Shown: positions 38,647 through 48,637, counted from the stretch's first letter. The stretch: 64,000 nt of DNA from Gracilimonas sp. (GCA_022450045.1 JAKURD010000002.1:186001-250000); one strand, 5' to 3'. A program made the numbers and translations. The notes: a model not told the origin generated them from the letters alone.

Positions 38647-41600
38647 TTAATTTACCAGCTGCTCCATTACCAACTCTATCGCCCGGCTCAACTGAGGGTC
38701 ACTGCCGGTCAATCGATCTTTGAAAGTGTTGACCACTTCAATATCAGGTTGTACACCGGTGCGTTCCAGATTGCGTTCATCCTCCAGAGTATATACGCCC
38801 CAGGCCGGGAGACGATAAAAGGAACCATCAACCAGTCCTTTGCCGGAAGTAAAGATGATCCATCGGTAGGTTTCAGTTCCAACTATGGTCCCCAATTCCA
38901 ATGCCTTGAATCCGGCTGCGGTCACTTCAGCATCACTAAGTGATTGCTCGTTAATCAACAGAATAATTGGTTTGGATGCAGGAGTAAAATTAGGTTGGGA
39001 AGCATAATCTCCATTTCGGTATTTCCATTTCAGATATGGTTTTTGGCTCAGAAACTGGAGTACATCATTATGAACATTTCCCCCTGTGTTATATCGAAGA
39101 TCCAGAATCAGAGCATCGCGGTGATAAGCCTCGGAAGTCATTTCCACCAGGAAGTTCTCCAGTTCTCCGCCGCCCATGTTCTTCATGTGGACGTATGCTA
39201 CCCGTTTATTGGTCTGTGAATCCACCATATTCTGTTTCTCATCAATCCATTCATCATAGAGGTCATTACGGGTAGAAAAGTAGGACTCAGGATGGATTTT
39301 TGTCGTGAAGGAATCATCCCCTCTTTCGAAAGTAAGTGAAACCTCTTCGGGCATGGAAGGTCGGTTAAAATACATTTCCCGGTTTTTATTAGTATCAATT
39401 TCCTTTTCGCCGATGGAAGTTAATACATCTCCGGGCTGTATGTCTTTTCCGGCTACATCCGCAGCACCATTTTTAACGACCGTTTCCACACGGTAGGGAT
39501 TATTATTTTCAAATATAAGACCTGTGGATAGAGAGATCGTTGAGTAGAATTTCTCTTCCTCTTCACCAAAAGTGTTAAATCCTAAATGAGATGAATTGAG
39601 TTCACCGAGCATGTTGTTCATCATTCGGCTGAGATCATTCCGGTTGTTTACATAGGGAAGATAGCTTTTATATCGATCCCGGATAGCTTCCCAATTAATA
39701 CCATGAAAGGTATCGTTATAGAAATTTTCCTCAATATTGGCCCAGAGTTCTTCGAACATCTGGTCGAACTCAGCCCGGAGATTCCGTTTGAACTCAAAAG
39801 CAGTTTTAATTTCAGTGGCTTTGGCTGAGCCGGGATCAAGTTCATAAACTTTACCGCCGGACAATCCATACAGTGTTCCATCTACTTCGGAAATATTTCC
39901 TACAAAGTGGACCCCCTCAAATTTCTTGGTTTCCGGGCTTTCGAAAGGCTGAAGTATGGTCATATATAACCCGGTATTTCCTTCATCGTGATTACTGAGA
40001 TAAAGCACCATTGTTTTGTCGCCATCCTGTGTGATAAAAGGAGCAAATTGAGACCCGAAATTCTCGCCAATAGCATCAAGCCGGTGCATTAAACCATCGG
40101 TATTGATGGTAATATCTACCCTTTCTTTAGTTTCATCTTCGTCTTCATCGTTGTCGTCCTTCTTTTCCTCCTCTTTAAACAGTTCATCAAGTCTGTCCGA
40201 TCTGTATGGTTCTTCATATTCATCTAAAGCCATCCGGAAGAGATCAGTTTCACCGCCTCCGCGAGGATAGGAAGGACTTGTTCGGGATGAGGAAAAATAA
40301 ATGTATTTGCCATCCGGAGACCAAAACGGATCAGATTCCGAAACTCCGGTTTTGGTAAGGTTAATTACTTTTTTGGATTTAATATGGTAAGTGAATATGT
40401 CGTGTTCAAAATCCCGACGTGCCGTGTATAGCACATATTTATCATTGGGAGAGAAGCTAGGCTGTTGATTTTGAAATCCCCAGAATTCATCTTTTACAAT
40501 CGTTTCACTTTCCATCGATTCCAGTGTGATCAATCGCAGTTCATTACGTCCGCTTAGATAAATGCCTTTGGTTCGGTCAGAATTAAATTTAAGCGCCCTG
40601 TTATTAGCTTTATCATCTGTTATTCGCTTCTCTGAACCGGGCCCATCTGCAACAACCGTAAACCAGTTTTGATAGCCATCTTCAGTTTGATTAAAGATCA
40701 GGGTTTTGTTGTCTTTCAGCCATTTTACCTCAAGCACCCTGCCTAAATCATTGGTCTCAATTTGACGAATAAATTTTCCTTTTATATCCGAGACAAAAAG
40801 CTCACCGCGGGAGGTGAAAGCCAGTTTCTTTTTATCCGGAGATACATCAAAGTAGAAAACCTCATTTTCCACATTAAAGTTTTGCTCTTTCGCTAAGGTA
40901 TTGTTTTTAAAAATAGAGATGGGAACAGCGGAAGACTTGCCGGAAGCTATATCGTAGGTAAATATCCGGTATTCTTTTTCAAATACTACGGTTTGTCCAT
41001 TGGCACTTACTTTAGGTGTAATCACCGAAGTTTCAAAATGCGTAAGCTGTTCTTTAGAACTACAATTCAATTTATAAAGATTATACTCTCCATTAAATTC
41101 ATCTGACACAAAATACATTGTTCCATTTCGATCCACAGTTGGCCACATGTCTTTGCCTTCCCAGTTGGTATGTTTGGTGAAGGCTTGGTTGGTGATATTG
41201 TAGGATTTGATATCGGGATTAAACGGCCCTTTATATTTTTTACGTTGGGGAAAGATGAAGCTTTCCCATGATTCATTAAAAAAATAAGTTTTATCTGAGG
41301 GATGTTCTACAATATTATGAACGTTGTTGTGATAGTGGCCAAATAAAAGTTCCGGCGTGCCACCTTTAATATGTACGGAATAGGCACTTATACGATTGTA
41401 ACGGTCTGAACGAAAATAAATAGTTTTGGAATCCCAGCTCCATGATTCAACCTGATCGCCCGCCTGATGATAAGTCAGCTGTTTTATTTGGCCGCCTTTC
41501 ATTGGGGTAATATAAACATCGTCATTCCCATATTGATTGGACGTAAATGCCAGCCACTTTCCATCAGGAGAGATGCTTGAAGCCGTTTCTTCCCCGTCCA

Positions 41601-41799
41601 TACCGGTAATTCGAACTGCCATGCCACCTTTAGTCGGTACTTTCCATAAATCACTTTCATAAGAGAAAACAATGGTAGAGCCATCGGGAGAGATGGAAGG
41701 TTGGGTTGCAAACAGAATTTCATCTTGCCCAAAACCGTTAGTAGAAAGGAGAAATGCAAAAAACGTGGTAATTAAAACGGAGTTGATTAGTTGTAGCAC
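38647..41799 (-). CDS. Tricorn-like S41 family peptidase
   Basis: 1050 residues with a signal peptide (ending FGQDE). Two beta-propellers rich in SPDG/SWD blades come first, then a helical domain and a PDZ domain (GAADVAGKDIQPGDVLTSIG near residue 760). The C-terminal S41 core has NEQSLSDAEVTAAGFKAL, which holds the catalytic Ser, after DLRYNTGG. The family degrades oligopeptides; this one is exported. Single-gene unit between two repeat elements. Confidence 0.9.
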   Translation of the reverse strand: MLQLINSVLITTFFAFLLSTNGFGQDEILFATQPSISPDGSTIVFSYESDLWKVPTKGGMAVRITGMDGEETASSISPDGKWLAFTSNQYGNDDVYITPMKGGQIKQLTYHQAGDQVESWSWDSKTIYFRSDRYNRISAYSVHIKGGTPELLFGHYHNNVHNIVEHPSDKTYFFNESWESFIFPQRKKYKGPFNPDIKSYNITNQAFTKHTNWEGKDMWPTVDRNGTMYFVSDEFNGEYNLYKLNCSSKEQLTHFETSVITPKVSANGQTVVFEKEYRIFTYDIASGKSSAVPISIFKNNTLAKEQNFNVENEVFYFDVSPDKKKLAFTSRGELFVSDIKGKFIRQIETNDLGRVLEVKWLKDNKTLIFNQTEDGYQNWFTVVADGPGSEKRITDDKANNRALKFNSDRTKGIYLSGRNELRLITLESMESETIVKDEFWGFQNQQPSFSPNDKYVLYTARRDFEHDIFTYHIKSKKVINLTKTGVSESDPFWSPDGKYIYFSSSRTSPSYPRGGGETDLFRMALDEYEEPYRSDRLDELFKEEEKKDDNDEDEDETKERVDITINTDGLMHRLDAIGENFGSQFAPFITQDGDKTMVLYLSNHDEGNTGLYMTILQPFESPETKKFEGVHFVGNISEVDGTLYGLSGGKVYELDPGSAKATEIKTAFEFKRNLRAEFDQMFEELWANIEENFYNDTFHGINWEAIRDRYKSYLPYVNNRNDLSRMMNNMLGELNSSHLGFNTFGEEEEKFYSTISLSTGLIFENNNPYRVETVVKNGAADVAGKDIQPGDVLTSIGEKEIDTNKNREMYFNRPSMPEEVSLTFERGDDSFTTKIHPESYFSTRNDLYDEWIDEKQNMVDSQTNKRVAYVHMKNMGGGELENFLVEMTSEAYHRDALILDLRYNTGGNVHNDVLQFLSQKPYLKWKYRNGDYASQPNFTPASKPIILLINEQSLSDAEVTAAGFKALELGTIVGTETYRWIIFTSGKGLVDGSFYRLPAWGVYTLEDERNLERTGVQPDIEVVNTFKDRLTGSDPQLSRAIELVMEQLVN

Positions 41800-41907
41800 A
41801 GCGGGTTTATTTTTTATGTATTCTTTAAAGGGTAATGAAACGGATTATAATAACAAAAGTTAACTATTACCTAAAAGTCAGTTATTGCGCAGAACATACT
41901 ATATGAG

Positions 41908-42111
41908 TAATTAACGTGAATTTGATATAAAGACCATCGGTTGAACACATTGAACCATCATTTCGCAGCGAAGGACTGAAATCCTGTGGTTGGTCAGATA
42001 TCGAATACGGAAGTAATGGCTATCAATAGATTCCTGTCTCCACGGGAATAACCACAGGCATCCATTATTATCCTTTTAACTTAGTTCTTATCTCGAATGG
42101 ACGTTAATTAT
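41908..42111. mobile_element. MITE-like element, copy D (short form)
   Basis: About 204 bp. Left end TAATTAACGTGAATTTGATA; right end TTATCTCGAATGGACGTTAA, imperfect inverted copies of each other. The segment before the right end (TCCTTTTAACTTAGTTC) is identical to that of copy C at about 48.6 kb. It lacks the 147-bp units. A 7-bp dyad, CTGTGGT...ACCACAG, lies inside (41992-42054). Confidence 0.7.
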
Positions 42112-42202
42112 AAAACACTGCAATTAATCTTTGATTGATTGTCTGTTCGGTGCCTATATTCGATGGCTGTTAATCGTATCATTTATTGCTAAGGATTTTT
42201 GC

Positions 42203-42676
42203 ATGAATTTATTTCCGTTATTAGATCAGGTTACTGTACTCCCTAACTTTGCTGTTGGCTCTAAAGAAGAACTTATTAATGCACTCGTGGATATTTTGGA
42301 GGAGAAACTTGAATCTGATGAACAACTCGAAGAAGTAAGAAATGCGGTGTTTGAACGTGAAGAGATCATGTCAACAGGAGTAGGTAAAGGGCTTGCAATC
42401 CCGCACGCTAAAACAAAGGCGGTAACAGAAAATCTGGCTGCTTTTGCTCTCCTAAAAGAACCCCTCGACTTCGATTCCATTGATGATGAACCGGTACGTT
42501 TAGTTTTTCTGTTGGTTGGGCCGGAATCAAATAACAGTCAGCATATAAAACTGTTGAGTCGCATTTCCCGCTTAATGAACAGCGGATCGTTCAGGGAAAA
42601 AATTCTCGGATGTACTTCCACCGAAGAGATCCTTAGTGCTTTTAAAGAGGAAGAAGAAAAATATTTTGTCAGTTAA
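42203..42676 (+). CDS. PTS IIA (PtsN/EIIA-fructose type) protein
   Basis: 157 residues from the ATG at 42203; the frame is open to 42131 but the extra 24 residues do not fit the family. Phosphorylatable His in GLAIPHAKT (H68). No PTS permease lies nearby, so a regulatory role like PtsN (nitrogen/potassium signalling) is more likely than sugar uptake; this is inference. It is immediately followed by dacB. Confidence 0.85.
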   Translation: MNLFPLLDQVTVLPNFAVGSKEELINALVDILEEKLESDEQLEEVRNAVFEREEIMSTGVGKGLAIPHAKTKAVTENLAAFALLKEPLDFDSIDDEPVRLVFLLVGPESNNSQHIKLLSRISRLMNSGSFREKILGCTSTEEILSAFKEEEEKYFVS

Positions 42677-44113
42677 ATGAAGCATTTCCTCTGCTTTTTA
42701 TATGTCTTGGTTTTCGTAAGTAATGTTGAGTGTGTAAGCGCACAAAATATTTCTTCCATTATTGACCGCTCCTCAAACCAGGAAGCTTTTTGGTCGGTTA
42801 CCGTAAGAGATGATACCGGCCGGATCCTGGAAAGTCTGAATTCTGAGAAAGCGATTATACCTGCTTCAAACCAAAAACTTATCACAACGGCAGCTATTCT
42901 CGATCATTTTGGAAGCGACTTTAGGTACGAAACCAATATTTACGGAGAAGGGGAGCTGACCGGAGATACCTGGGATGGCAATTTGGTTATTAAAGGAAGT
43001 GGAGATCCTTCCATAAGCGGTGATCTGTATGACGATGACCGCTATTATGGATTCAATATCTTTTTGGGGCAGCTTCAGGATCAGGGCATTAGAAAGATTG
43101 AAGGGAACCTGATCGCAGATGTCTCTTTATTTGATGAGCAGATCTATCCAAAAGGGTGGGATTGGTATGATTTTTCATTCTATTACGGAGTTCAGATCAG
43201 CCCGCTCTCTTTCAATAATAACGCCGTTGATCTTGAGGTGTTTGCTGATGGGGGGATTGGAGATAAGCCCCGGATAACCTGGTTTCCGGATAGCACCGAT
43301 TATGTTGAATTTGTCAATGAGCAGGTGATCACCAACCCAAATATTGATTATGATGAATATTATCGGCGCGAGCTTGGAGAGAACCGGATCGTGTTAGGGA
43401 GTACTTTGCCTCAGGCATATTATGAAGACGAATCACTTTCTATCGATAATCCTTCTCTGTTTTTTCTGGATTCTTTCAAAAAATTCCTCCTCAAAAATGG
43501 TATAGAACTGGATGGCTTTTTAGTGGTTTCTAATAAAAAACAGGATATTTCTTCGTTAAAAGTTCTTGCTACTCACCGCTCAAAACCGTTGTCGGAATTA
43601 GTGAAATGGACCAATAAGGAGAGTGATAATTTCTATACAGAAATGATGATCAAAACGCTTTCAGCTGATGTAAGCAAACAACCCGGGACCTTTGAGCATG
43701 GAATTGAAGAGGTTCGAAATTTTCTGTTTGGGCTAGGGATTGATACTACTTATGTGCAGATGAACGATGGCTCAGGAATGGCAGGCGGCAATTTTAACAA
43801 GACAAGCATTATTTCAGATGTTTTGGTTAAAATGCAAGATCATTCTGAATTTGATGCGTATTTCAAGAGCATGTCGGTAGCCGGAATTGACGGGACCTTA
43901 CAGCACAGGATGAAAGGAACACCGCTCTATAATAATTTCAAAGGGAAGTCCGGTTTTGTAACAGGTGTTCGGACTCTGAGTGGCTATTTTGAGGCTAAGT
44001 CAGGGAAGGAGGTCATCGTGAGTATTGCTACCAATAATTATATTTCCGAGAAAGTCAGCCCGATTGATGCCGTCCATGAGCAGATTTTGATGTACCTTTA
44101 TAACAAATACTAA
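42677..44113 (+). CDS. dacB: D-alanyl-D-alanine carboxypeptidase/endopeptidase (PBP4 type)
   Basis: 478 residues with a signal peptide (ending VSAQN). Class C penicillin-binding protein: SxxK in PASNQKL (S64, K67), the SxN motif in KESDNFY and a KSG in GKSGFV. It has the large inserted domain typical of DacB/PBP4. It trims or cleaves peptide cross-links in periplasmic peptidoglycan. It directly abuts the PTS IIA gene, with no gap. Confidence 0.93.
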   Translation: MKHFLCFLYVLVFVSNVECVSAQNISSIIDRSSNQEAFWSVTVRDDTGRILESLNSEKAIIPASNQKLITTAAILDHFGSDFRYETNIYGEGELTGDTWDGNLVIKGSGDPSISGDLYDDDRYYGFNIFLGQLQDQGIRKIEGNLIADVSLFDEQIYPKGWDWYDFSFYYGVQISPLSFNNNAVDLEVFADGGIGDKPRITWFPDSTDYVEFVNEQVITNPNIDYDEYYRRELGENRIVLGSTLPQAYYEDESLSIDNPSLFFLDSFKKFLLKNGIELDGFLVVSNKKQDISSLKVLATHRSKPLSELVKWTNKESDNFYTEMMIKTLSADVSKQPGTFEHGIEEVRNFLFGLGIDTTYVQMNDGSGMAGGNFNKTSIISDVLVKMQDHSEFDAYFKSMSVAGIDGTLQHRMKGTPLYNNFKGKSGFVTGVRTLSGYFEAKSGKEVIVSIATNNYISEKVSPIDAVHEQILMYLYNKY

Positions 44114-44176
44114 GTTTATTAATAGTTATTCGTTGATGATATATGAACGAGTATTTTTTCCAGCAAGCAGCCAGGC

Positions 44177-45550
44177 ATGTCCGATAAAAAAGCCCACATA
44201 TTAGTAACAGATGATGAAAAAGCTATTCGTAATACTCTGGAAGAGATTCTTCAGTTTGAGAATTATGAGGTCTCTACCGTAGATAGCGGGCAGTCTGCGC
44301 TTGATTTTGTGGATCAACATTCCATAGACCTGATGTTCCTCGATATAAAAATGCAGGGTATGGATGGACTCGAAACCTTAAAAAAGCTAAGGGAAGCCGG
44401 GCATGAATTCCCTGTGATCATGATCTCAGGACACGGCACCATAGAAATTGCAGTAGAAGCAACTAAAATGGGCGCCTATGATTTTCTCGAAAAACCCCCG
44501 GATCTCAATCGTTTGTTGATCTCCGTTCGTAATGCTTTATCTAAACAAGATCTGGAAAGAGAATATAAGCAGATCAAGAAGAAGCTGCCGAAACCCCAAG
44601 AGATCATTGGTGAGAGCACGGCCATTAAAAATATCAAATCACTGATCGAAAAAGTAGCCCCTACACAATCCCGGGTTCTCGTTACCGGAGACAATGGAAC
44701 AGGAAAAGAGTTAGTGGCAAAGTGGATCCACGAAAAAAGCCCGAGAAGTGCAGGGCCTTTTGTGGAAGTAAACTGTGCGGCCATTCCCTCTGACTTGTTG
44801 GAAAGTGAGCTTTTCGGCCATGAGAAAGGAGCATTTACCGGGGCTTATGAGCAGAGGATCGGCAAATTTGAGCAGGCTGACGGCGGTACATTATTTCTGG
44901 ATGAGATCGGAGATATGAGCATGGAGGCACAGGCCAAAGTATTGCGAGCCCTTCAGGAGAACATAATTACCCGCGTTGGTGGCAGTGAATCTATTAGGGT
45001 AAATGTTAGAATTTTGTCAGCTACAAATAAAAATCTTGAGCAAGAGATCGAAGATGGAAATTTCAGGGAAGACCTTTTTCACCGTATCAGTGTGATTCCT
45101 GTTAATGTTCCCCCTCTAAGAGAACGGAAAGAGGATATACCTGCTATCGCCAAGGCATGTTTGAGTAATTTACAGGAACAGGATATTAGTTTTGCGTCGG
45201 TTTCATTTTCTGCTGACGGCCTTAAAGCCCTGCAGCAGAAAGAATGGAGTGGTAATGTCAGAGAATTGCAAAATGCCGTTGAAAGATTAGGTATTTTAAC
45301 ATCCAATGATGTAATAGACGAGGAGATCGTGAAAGAGGTTCTCAGAACGAGAGATCTTACATCAGATGACCTTGGGAAGCTGGCGGATCAAACTGATGAC
45401 TTTCAGGATTTTAAAGAATCAGCGGAACGGTTATTTTTGATAAAACAACTTGAAAAGAATAACTGGAACATCTCTCAAACTGCCGAGGCAATAGGTATTC
45501 AACGAAGCCATATGTACAACAAAATGAAAAAATATAATATAGAGCGATAG
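44177..45550 (+). CDS. Sigma-54-dependent response regulator (NtrC family)
   Basis: 457 residues: receiver domain with phosphoacceptor D56 (MFLDIK), AAA+ domain with Walker A GDNGTGKE (171-178) and sigma-54 loop GAFTGA (218-223), Walker B TLFLDEIGDM, and a Fis-type helix-turn-helix at the end (NISQTAEAIGIQRSHMYNKM). It activates sigma-54 promoters after phosphorylation. No sensor kinase is adjacent, so it is an orphan here. folD follows with a 1-bp gap. Confidence 0.95.
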   Translation: MSDKKAHILVTDDEKAIRNTLEEILQFENYEVSTVDSGQSALDFVDQHSIDLMFLDIKMQGMDGLETLKKLREAGHEFPVIMISGHGTIEIAVEATKMGAYDFLEKPPDLNRLLISVRNALSKQDLEREYKQIKKKLPKPQEIIGESTAIKNIKSLIEKVAPTQSRVLVTGDNGTGKELVAKWIHEKSPRSAGPFVEVNCAAIPSDLLESELFGHEKGAFTGAYEQRIGKFEQADGGTLFLDEIGDMSMEAQAKVLRALQENIITRVGGSESIRVNVRILSATNKNLEQEIEDGNFREDLFHRISVIPVNVPPLRERKEDIPAIAKACLSNLQEQDISFASVSFSADGLKALQQKEWSGNVRELQNAVERLGILTSNDVIDEEIVKEVLRTRDLTSDDLGKLADQTDDFQDFKESAERLFLIKQLEKNNWNISQTAEAIGIQRSHMYNKMKKYNIER

Positions 45551-45551
45551 C

Positions 45552-46442
45552 ATGAGTGCAGAAATCATAGACGGAAAGAAAGTAGCCGGATTGGTAAGAG
45601 ATCGGGTTCGGGAAGATGTTAACGACTGGAAAACCAAAGGTAACAGGGCTCCATTCCTCCAGGTTATTTTGGTAGGTGATGATCCCGCTTCAAAAGTATA
45701 TACCGGTGCAAAAACCCGGGCTTGTGAAGATGTGGGCATTGACACTCATACAGAGATCCTTCAAGACACCATTTCCGCAAAAGAACTAAAATCCATCATT
45801 AAAAAATACAACGAAGATGATTCGGTAGATGGCATCCTGGTTCAGCTTCCGCTTCCTTCCCACTTATCTTCTCATGATGTAATTGAAAGCATCGATCACC
45901 GCAAAGATGTGGATGGTTTTCATCCTATGAATGTGGGACGATTGACCGTTGATGAACCTTGTTTCAGAAGTTGTACCCCGGCCGGGATTATGGAGCTTTT
46001 TAAACATTACAGTATCCCGGTAAAAGCAAAACATGCCGTGGTGGTGGGAGCCAGTAATATTGTAGGCTCACCGATGGCGATCATGCTTTCCCGCGAGAAT
46101 TCATCTGGTAAGGCAACAACTACTATTTGCCACAAATATACCAAAGACCTCACCCTGCATACCATTTCAGCCGATGTCTTGATCTCGGCGGCAGGCCAGC
46201 CTCATCTTATCAAGGCAGAAATGATCAAAGAGGGGGCAGTGGTCATAGATGTGGGAATTAACCGCATCGCAGATGAAAATTCAGAGAAGGGCTACAAGCT
46301 GGTAGGAGATGTTGATTTTGAATCCGTGAAAAAGAAAGCAAGCTGGATCACCCCTGTACCCGGCGGGGTGGGGCCTATGACCGTAGCCATGCTGATGAAG
46401 AATACTTTGCTGGCAGCGAAAAAGAGTATTTATCCGGAGTAG
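45552..46442 (+). CDS. folD: Bifunctional methylenetetrahydrofolate dehydrogenase/cyclohydrolase
   Basis: 296 residues. Catalytic Y50 and K54 in KVYTGAKTRACEDVGI, DGILVQLPLP, DVDGFHP and PCTP-like SCTPAGIMELF, and GASNIVGSPMA for NADP. It converts 5,10-methylene-THF to 10-formyl-THF. Immediately downstream of the sigma-54 regulator gene, probably co-transcribed, though no functional tie is known. Confidence 0.96.
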   Translation: MSAEIIDGKKVAGLVRDRVREDVNDWKTKGNRAPFLQVILVGDDPASKVYTGAKTRACEDVGIDTHTEILQDTISAKELKSIIKKYNEDDSVDGILVQLPLPSHLSSHDVIESIDHRKDVDGFHPMNVGRLTVDEPCFRSCTPAGIMELFKHYSIPVKAKHAVVVGASNIVGSPMAIMLSRENSSGKATTTICHKYTKDLTLHTISADVLISAAGQPHLIKAEMIKEGAVVIDVGINRIADENSEKGYKLVGDVDFESVKKKASWITPVPGGVGPMTVAMLMKNTLLAAKKSIYPE

Positions 46443-46461
46443 TATCTTTTTTTGTTTTAGG

Positions 46462-46521
46462 GTGACACTATGCTGTCACTAACTGTGATTATCATTGGGT
46501 AAATCAAAAAACAAAACCCAA
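46462..46521. promoter_or_regulatory. Two inverted repeats between folD and the next small gene
   Basis: GTGACA...TGTCAC at 46462-46479 is a perfect 6-bp dyad, and TTGGGT...ACCCAA at 46495-46521 is a second one ending just before the ATG of the next gene. They could be an operator or a leader hairpin. The first is preceded rather than followed by a T run, so it is not a simple terminator for folD. Confidence 0.35.
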
Positions 46522-46526
46522 CGATC

Positions 46527-46868
46527 ATGTCAAGCAACGCATTATCAATCACCCCAAAACAGAACAAAGAAACCACGTTATTTGCCGTTCCGGTACTGAA
46601 GCGTATTCAGCAGGAAAGCATCGAAGAATACAATGAGATGCAACAGGCTTTTAATCTCATGGGGTGGGGCGGAATACCCGACAAACTCAAGATCGAGATC
46701 CACGAAGATGTGAAGTACATGGTAGAAGAACTCAAGGGACGTTACTCATCCTGTGATCCTTTTGTTAAGCGCCGGCGCAATTCAATTCACTACTGGGTAA
46801 GCTGCTATCAGGATGGGATCTGTAGTTTGGAAGCTGCCATCAAAGCCTTGAAAATAAAAGCACTTTAA
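46527..46868 (+). CDS. Small hypothetical protein
   Basis: 113 residues, soluble and basic near the end. Features seen: FNLMGWGGIPDKL, a helical middle (EVKYMVEELKGRY-like), and RRRNSIHYWVSCYQDGICSLEAAIKALKIKAL with two Cys. No family is recognised. It has an ATG start after two dyads and lies between folD and a convergent membrane protein gene. Confidence 0.6.
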   Translation: MSSNALSITPKQNKETTLFAVPVLKRIQQESIEEYNEMQQAFNLMGWGGIPDKLKIEIHEDVKYMVEELKGRYSSCDPFVKRRRNSIHYWVSCYQDGICSLEAAIKALKIKAL

Positions 46869-46899
46869 GGCATGAATGATCATAGAAGGCAACGCAGGT

Positions 46900-47658
46900 T
46901 CAGGATCTGGTTTTACCTTTTTGGACCTGTTCCTTTTCATTCGGTTCAGGCATTATATCCATTCCCATGCGATGCTGAGCCGGTCGTTCCAGGTTATCTG
47001 TAATAAGTTGCATAATAGCTTCAAATTTCTTCTTTTGTTTATTGAAATAGAATTTAAGTGCACCCATGAAACCGAAATAACCCGCCAACGACCCAATAGA
47101 AGATAGGAGCAAATAGGTGGATTTTGGAATACCGAAGGCTTTTAGAACGAGAGCCAGCCCAAGTGCCCCAAAAAAAGCGGAAAGAAATAAACCGGTTCCT
47201 CTAAATTCATCCCATTTAACGTGTTGAATGATCTTTGTTTTTCCATCTTTAGGAACGACCGTTACCCGTCTGACACTCTCAAGTGCGTTTTCAACTTGCT
47301 CCCACTTATAACTTTTACCCATATATTCCACAGTCCCTTTTTGTCCGGTAAACGCATTCAGCTCCGGAAAGAGTTGATTAAGCTGCATATCGGTAACTTC
47401 TCCCTCAACTGTAACAGACGATTGTAATTCACTGCTGCCTATAAGCCAGTTAAAGCGCTCAAAAGAGCGATTTTCTACCGCTTTGATTGCCTTATCCAAT
47501 ACATCGGTCGATATTCCAACTTCCTTTGCTATCTCATATAATTCTTCTGATGTAATACCGTGTTGTTCAGGCTTGCTCTCATTTTTAGTGCGTTGGATTT
47601 CGGAGGCTTGAGCTAAAATATCCCGGATCTGTTGATAAGTAAATTCTTTATGTGCCAT
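46900..47658 (-). CDS. Two-helix membrane protein with N-terminal helical domain
   Basis: 252 residues. The N-terminal 60 residues form a helical module (HGITSEELYEIAKEVGIS) common in small bacterial membrane regulators. Residues 150-205 hold two transmembrane helices (LFLSAFFGALGLALVLKAFGI; STYLLLSSIGSLAGYFGFMG). A charged tail follows. Function unknown. A disrupted paralogue lies just upstream, so the pair came from tandem duplication. Confidence 0.75.
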   Translation of the reverse strand: MAHKEFTYQQIRDILAQASEIQRTKNESKPEQHGITSEELYEIAKEVGISTDVLDKAIKAVENRSFERFNWLIGSSELQSSVTVEGEVTDMQLNQLFPELNAFTGQKGTVEYMGKSYKWEQVENALESVRRVTVVPKDGKTKIIQHVKWDEFRGTGLFLSAFFGALGLALVLKAFGIPKSTYLLLSSIGSLAGYFGFMGALKFYFNKQKKKFEAIMQLITDNLERPAQHRMGMDIMPEPNEKEQVQKGKTRS

Positions 47659-47777
47659 GTTTATTTGAGTTATTTATAAATCAGCTTCATGAATACTTTA
47701 GTATATATAATTTTGAGGAATCTCATTAAATAGTCTAAAGGAAAGTTGTATCCTGTGATTGGTAAATATCTTGGTCC

Positions 47778-48314
47778 TCAATTTTGATTGAATTTAGAGA
47801 AATCCCAAAAGATCTGATCCTTTTTGGAAAGGATATTAATAAGTTTTGCAAGCGGTGTCTTTTGTCTCTGATAATAACTCTTGAGAAAGAATAGACTGAT
47901 GGCGAAACCGCCCGCAACAGCCAAAGGGATAATCATTAAAGCCAGTCCTTGCGCACTGATTTCTTTGACGGTAACCAAAGCGACAACGAATGCAAAGAAA
48001 AAGCTTAGAAATCCGGCTAACATTTTAAAAAAATTATAAGAGAACCATCTGAATTTTGGTTTGCCCATCTTTTGGAGTAAAGGAGAAATGCTTACTGCCA
48101 AAATCACTTTTTCGTTGCCCCATTCGTAGGTTTTTCCAGGTTTGTTGATTTTTCCGATACCCCCGGTAATCTTACGGATTTCAAGAACTCAGTCTTCCCA
48201 TTGTTCGTCCGTAATTTCACCTTTAACGGTAGAAATATCCTGCATTTGAGACGTTTTTTAACAAGATTTTGGGCTTGTTCAGCGAGATCAGGTTCATCTA
48301 TTGAGTATAAAGCT
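47778..48314 (-). pseudogene. C-terminal remnant of a disrupted paralogue
   Basis: Encodes KALYSIDEPDLAEQAQNLV..., then after a frame change near 48246 MQDISTVKGEITDEQWED, then an in-frame TGA (48189-48191), then VLEIRKITGG... and the two-helix membrane part to the stop at 47778. It aligns with the intact neighbour (TVEGEVTDMQL; KSYKWEQ). It carries a frameshift, a nonsense codon and, at its 5' edge, a mobile element insertion. The segment from 48107 down is still an open frame of 109 residues. Confidence 0.8.
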
Positions 48315-48637
48315 TTAATTAATGTGAATTCGAAATAAAGAATGTTAGAATAGCTGCAAGATCCGTCTGATGTATGGGCTGATTGATGGGGTAGGCGCAG
48401 AATGTTGGATTAGGTTAAGGAAAAGACGCAGGTGCTCTAATCAGACAGTCGGTCAGATGGACTTGGAGCCATCAGACCGAGGGGCAGTGCAAACAGCCAT
48501 GGATTCGATCTGATGGAAACCCCATCTGATCAATGACACAGGCCCCGGATGTTGGAGTAGGATAAGAACAAGCTTAGGTGCCCACAAGCATCCATTTTTA
48601 TCCTTTTAACTTAGTTCTTATCTCGAACTCACGTTAA
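48315..48637. mobile_element. MITE-like element, copy C, inserted in a gene
   Basis: About 320 bp. Left end TTAATTAATGTGAATTCGAA; right end TTATCTCGAACTCACGTTAA. The left end region continues AAGAATGTTAGAATAGC, matching inversely the right end of copy A. One internal 147-type unit plus a partial one. It separates two parts of a protein-coding sequence; deleting 48315-48633 joins CTGATTAA to AGCTTTATAC, restoring L-I-K-A-L-Y in one frame. Confidence 0.8.

Noticed and set aside
47778..48107. Separate intact 109-residue membrane protein gene
   Set aside because: The same frame continues upstream past an in-frame TGA with clear similarity to the intact paralogue, so it is a remnant.
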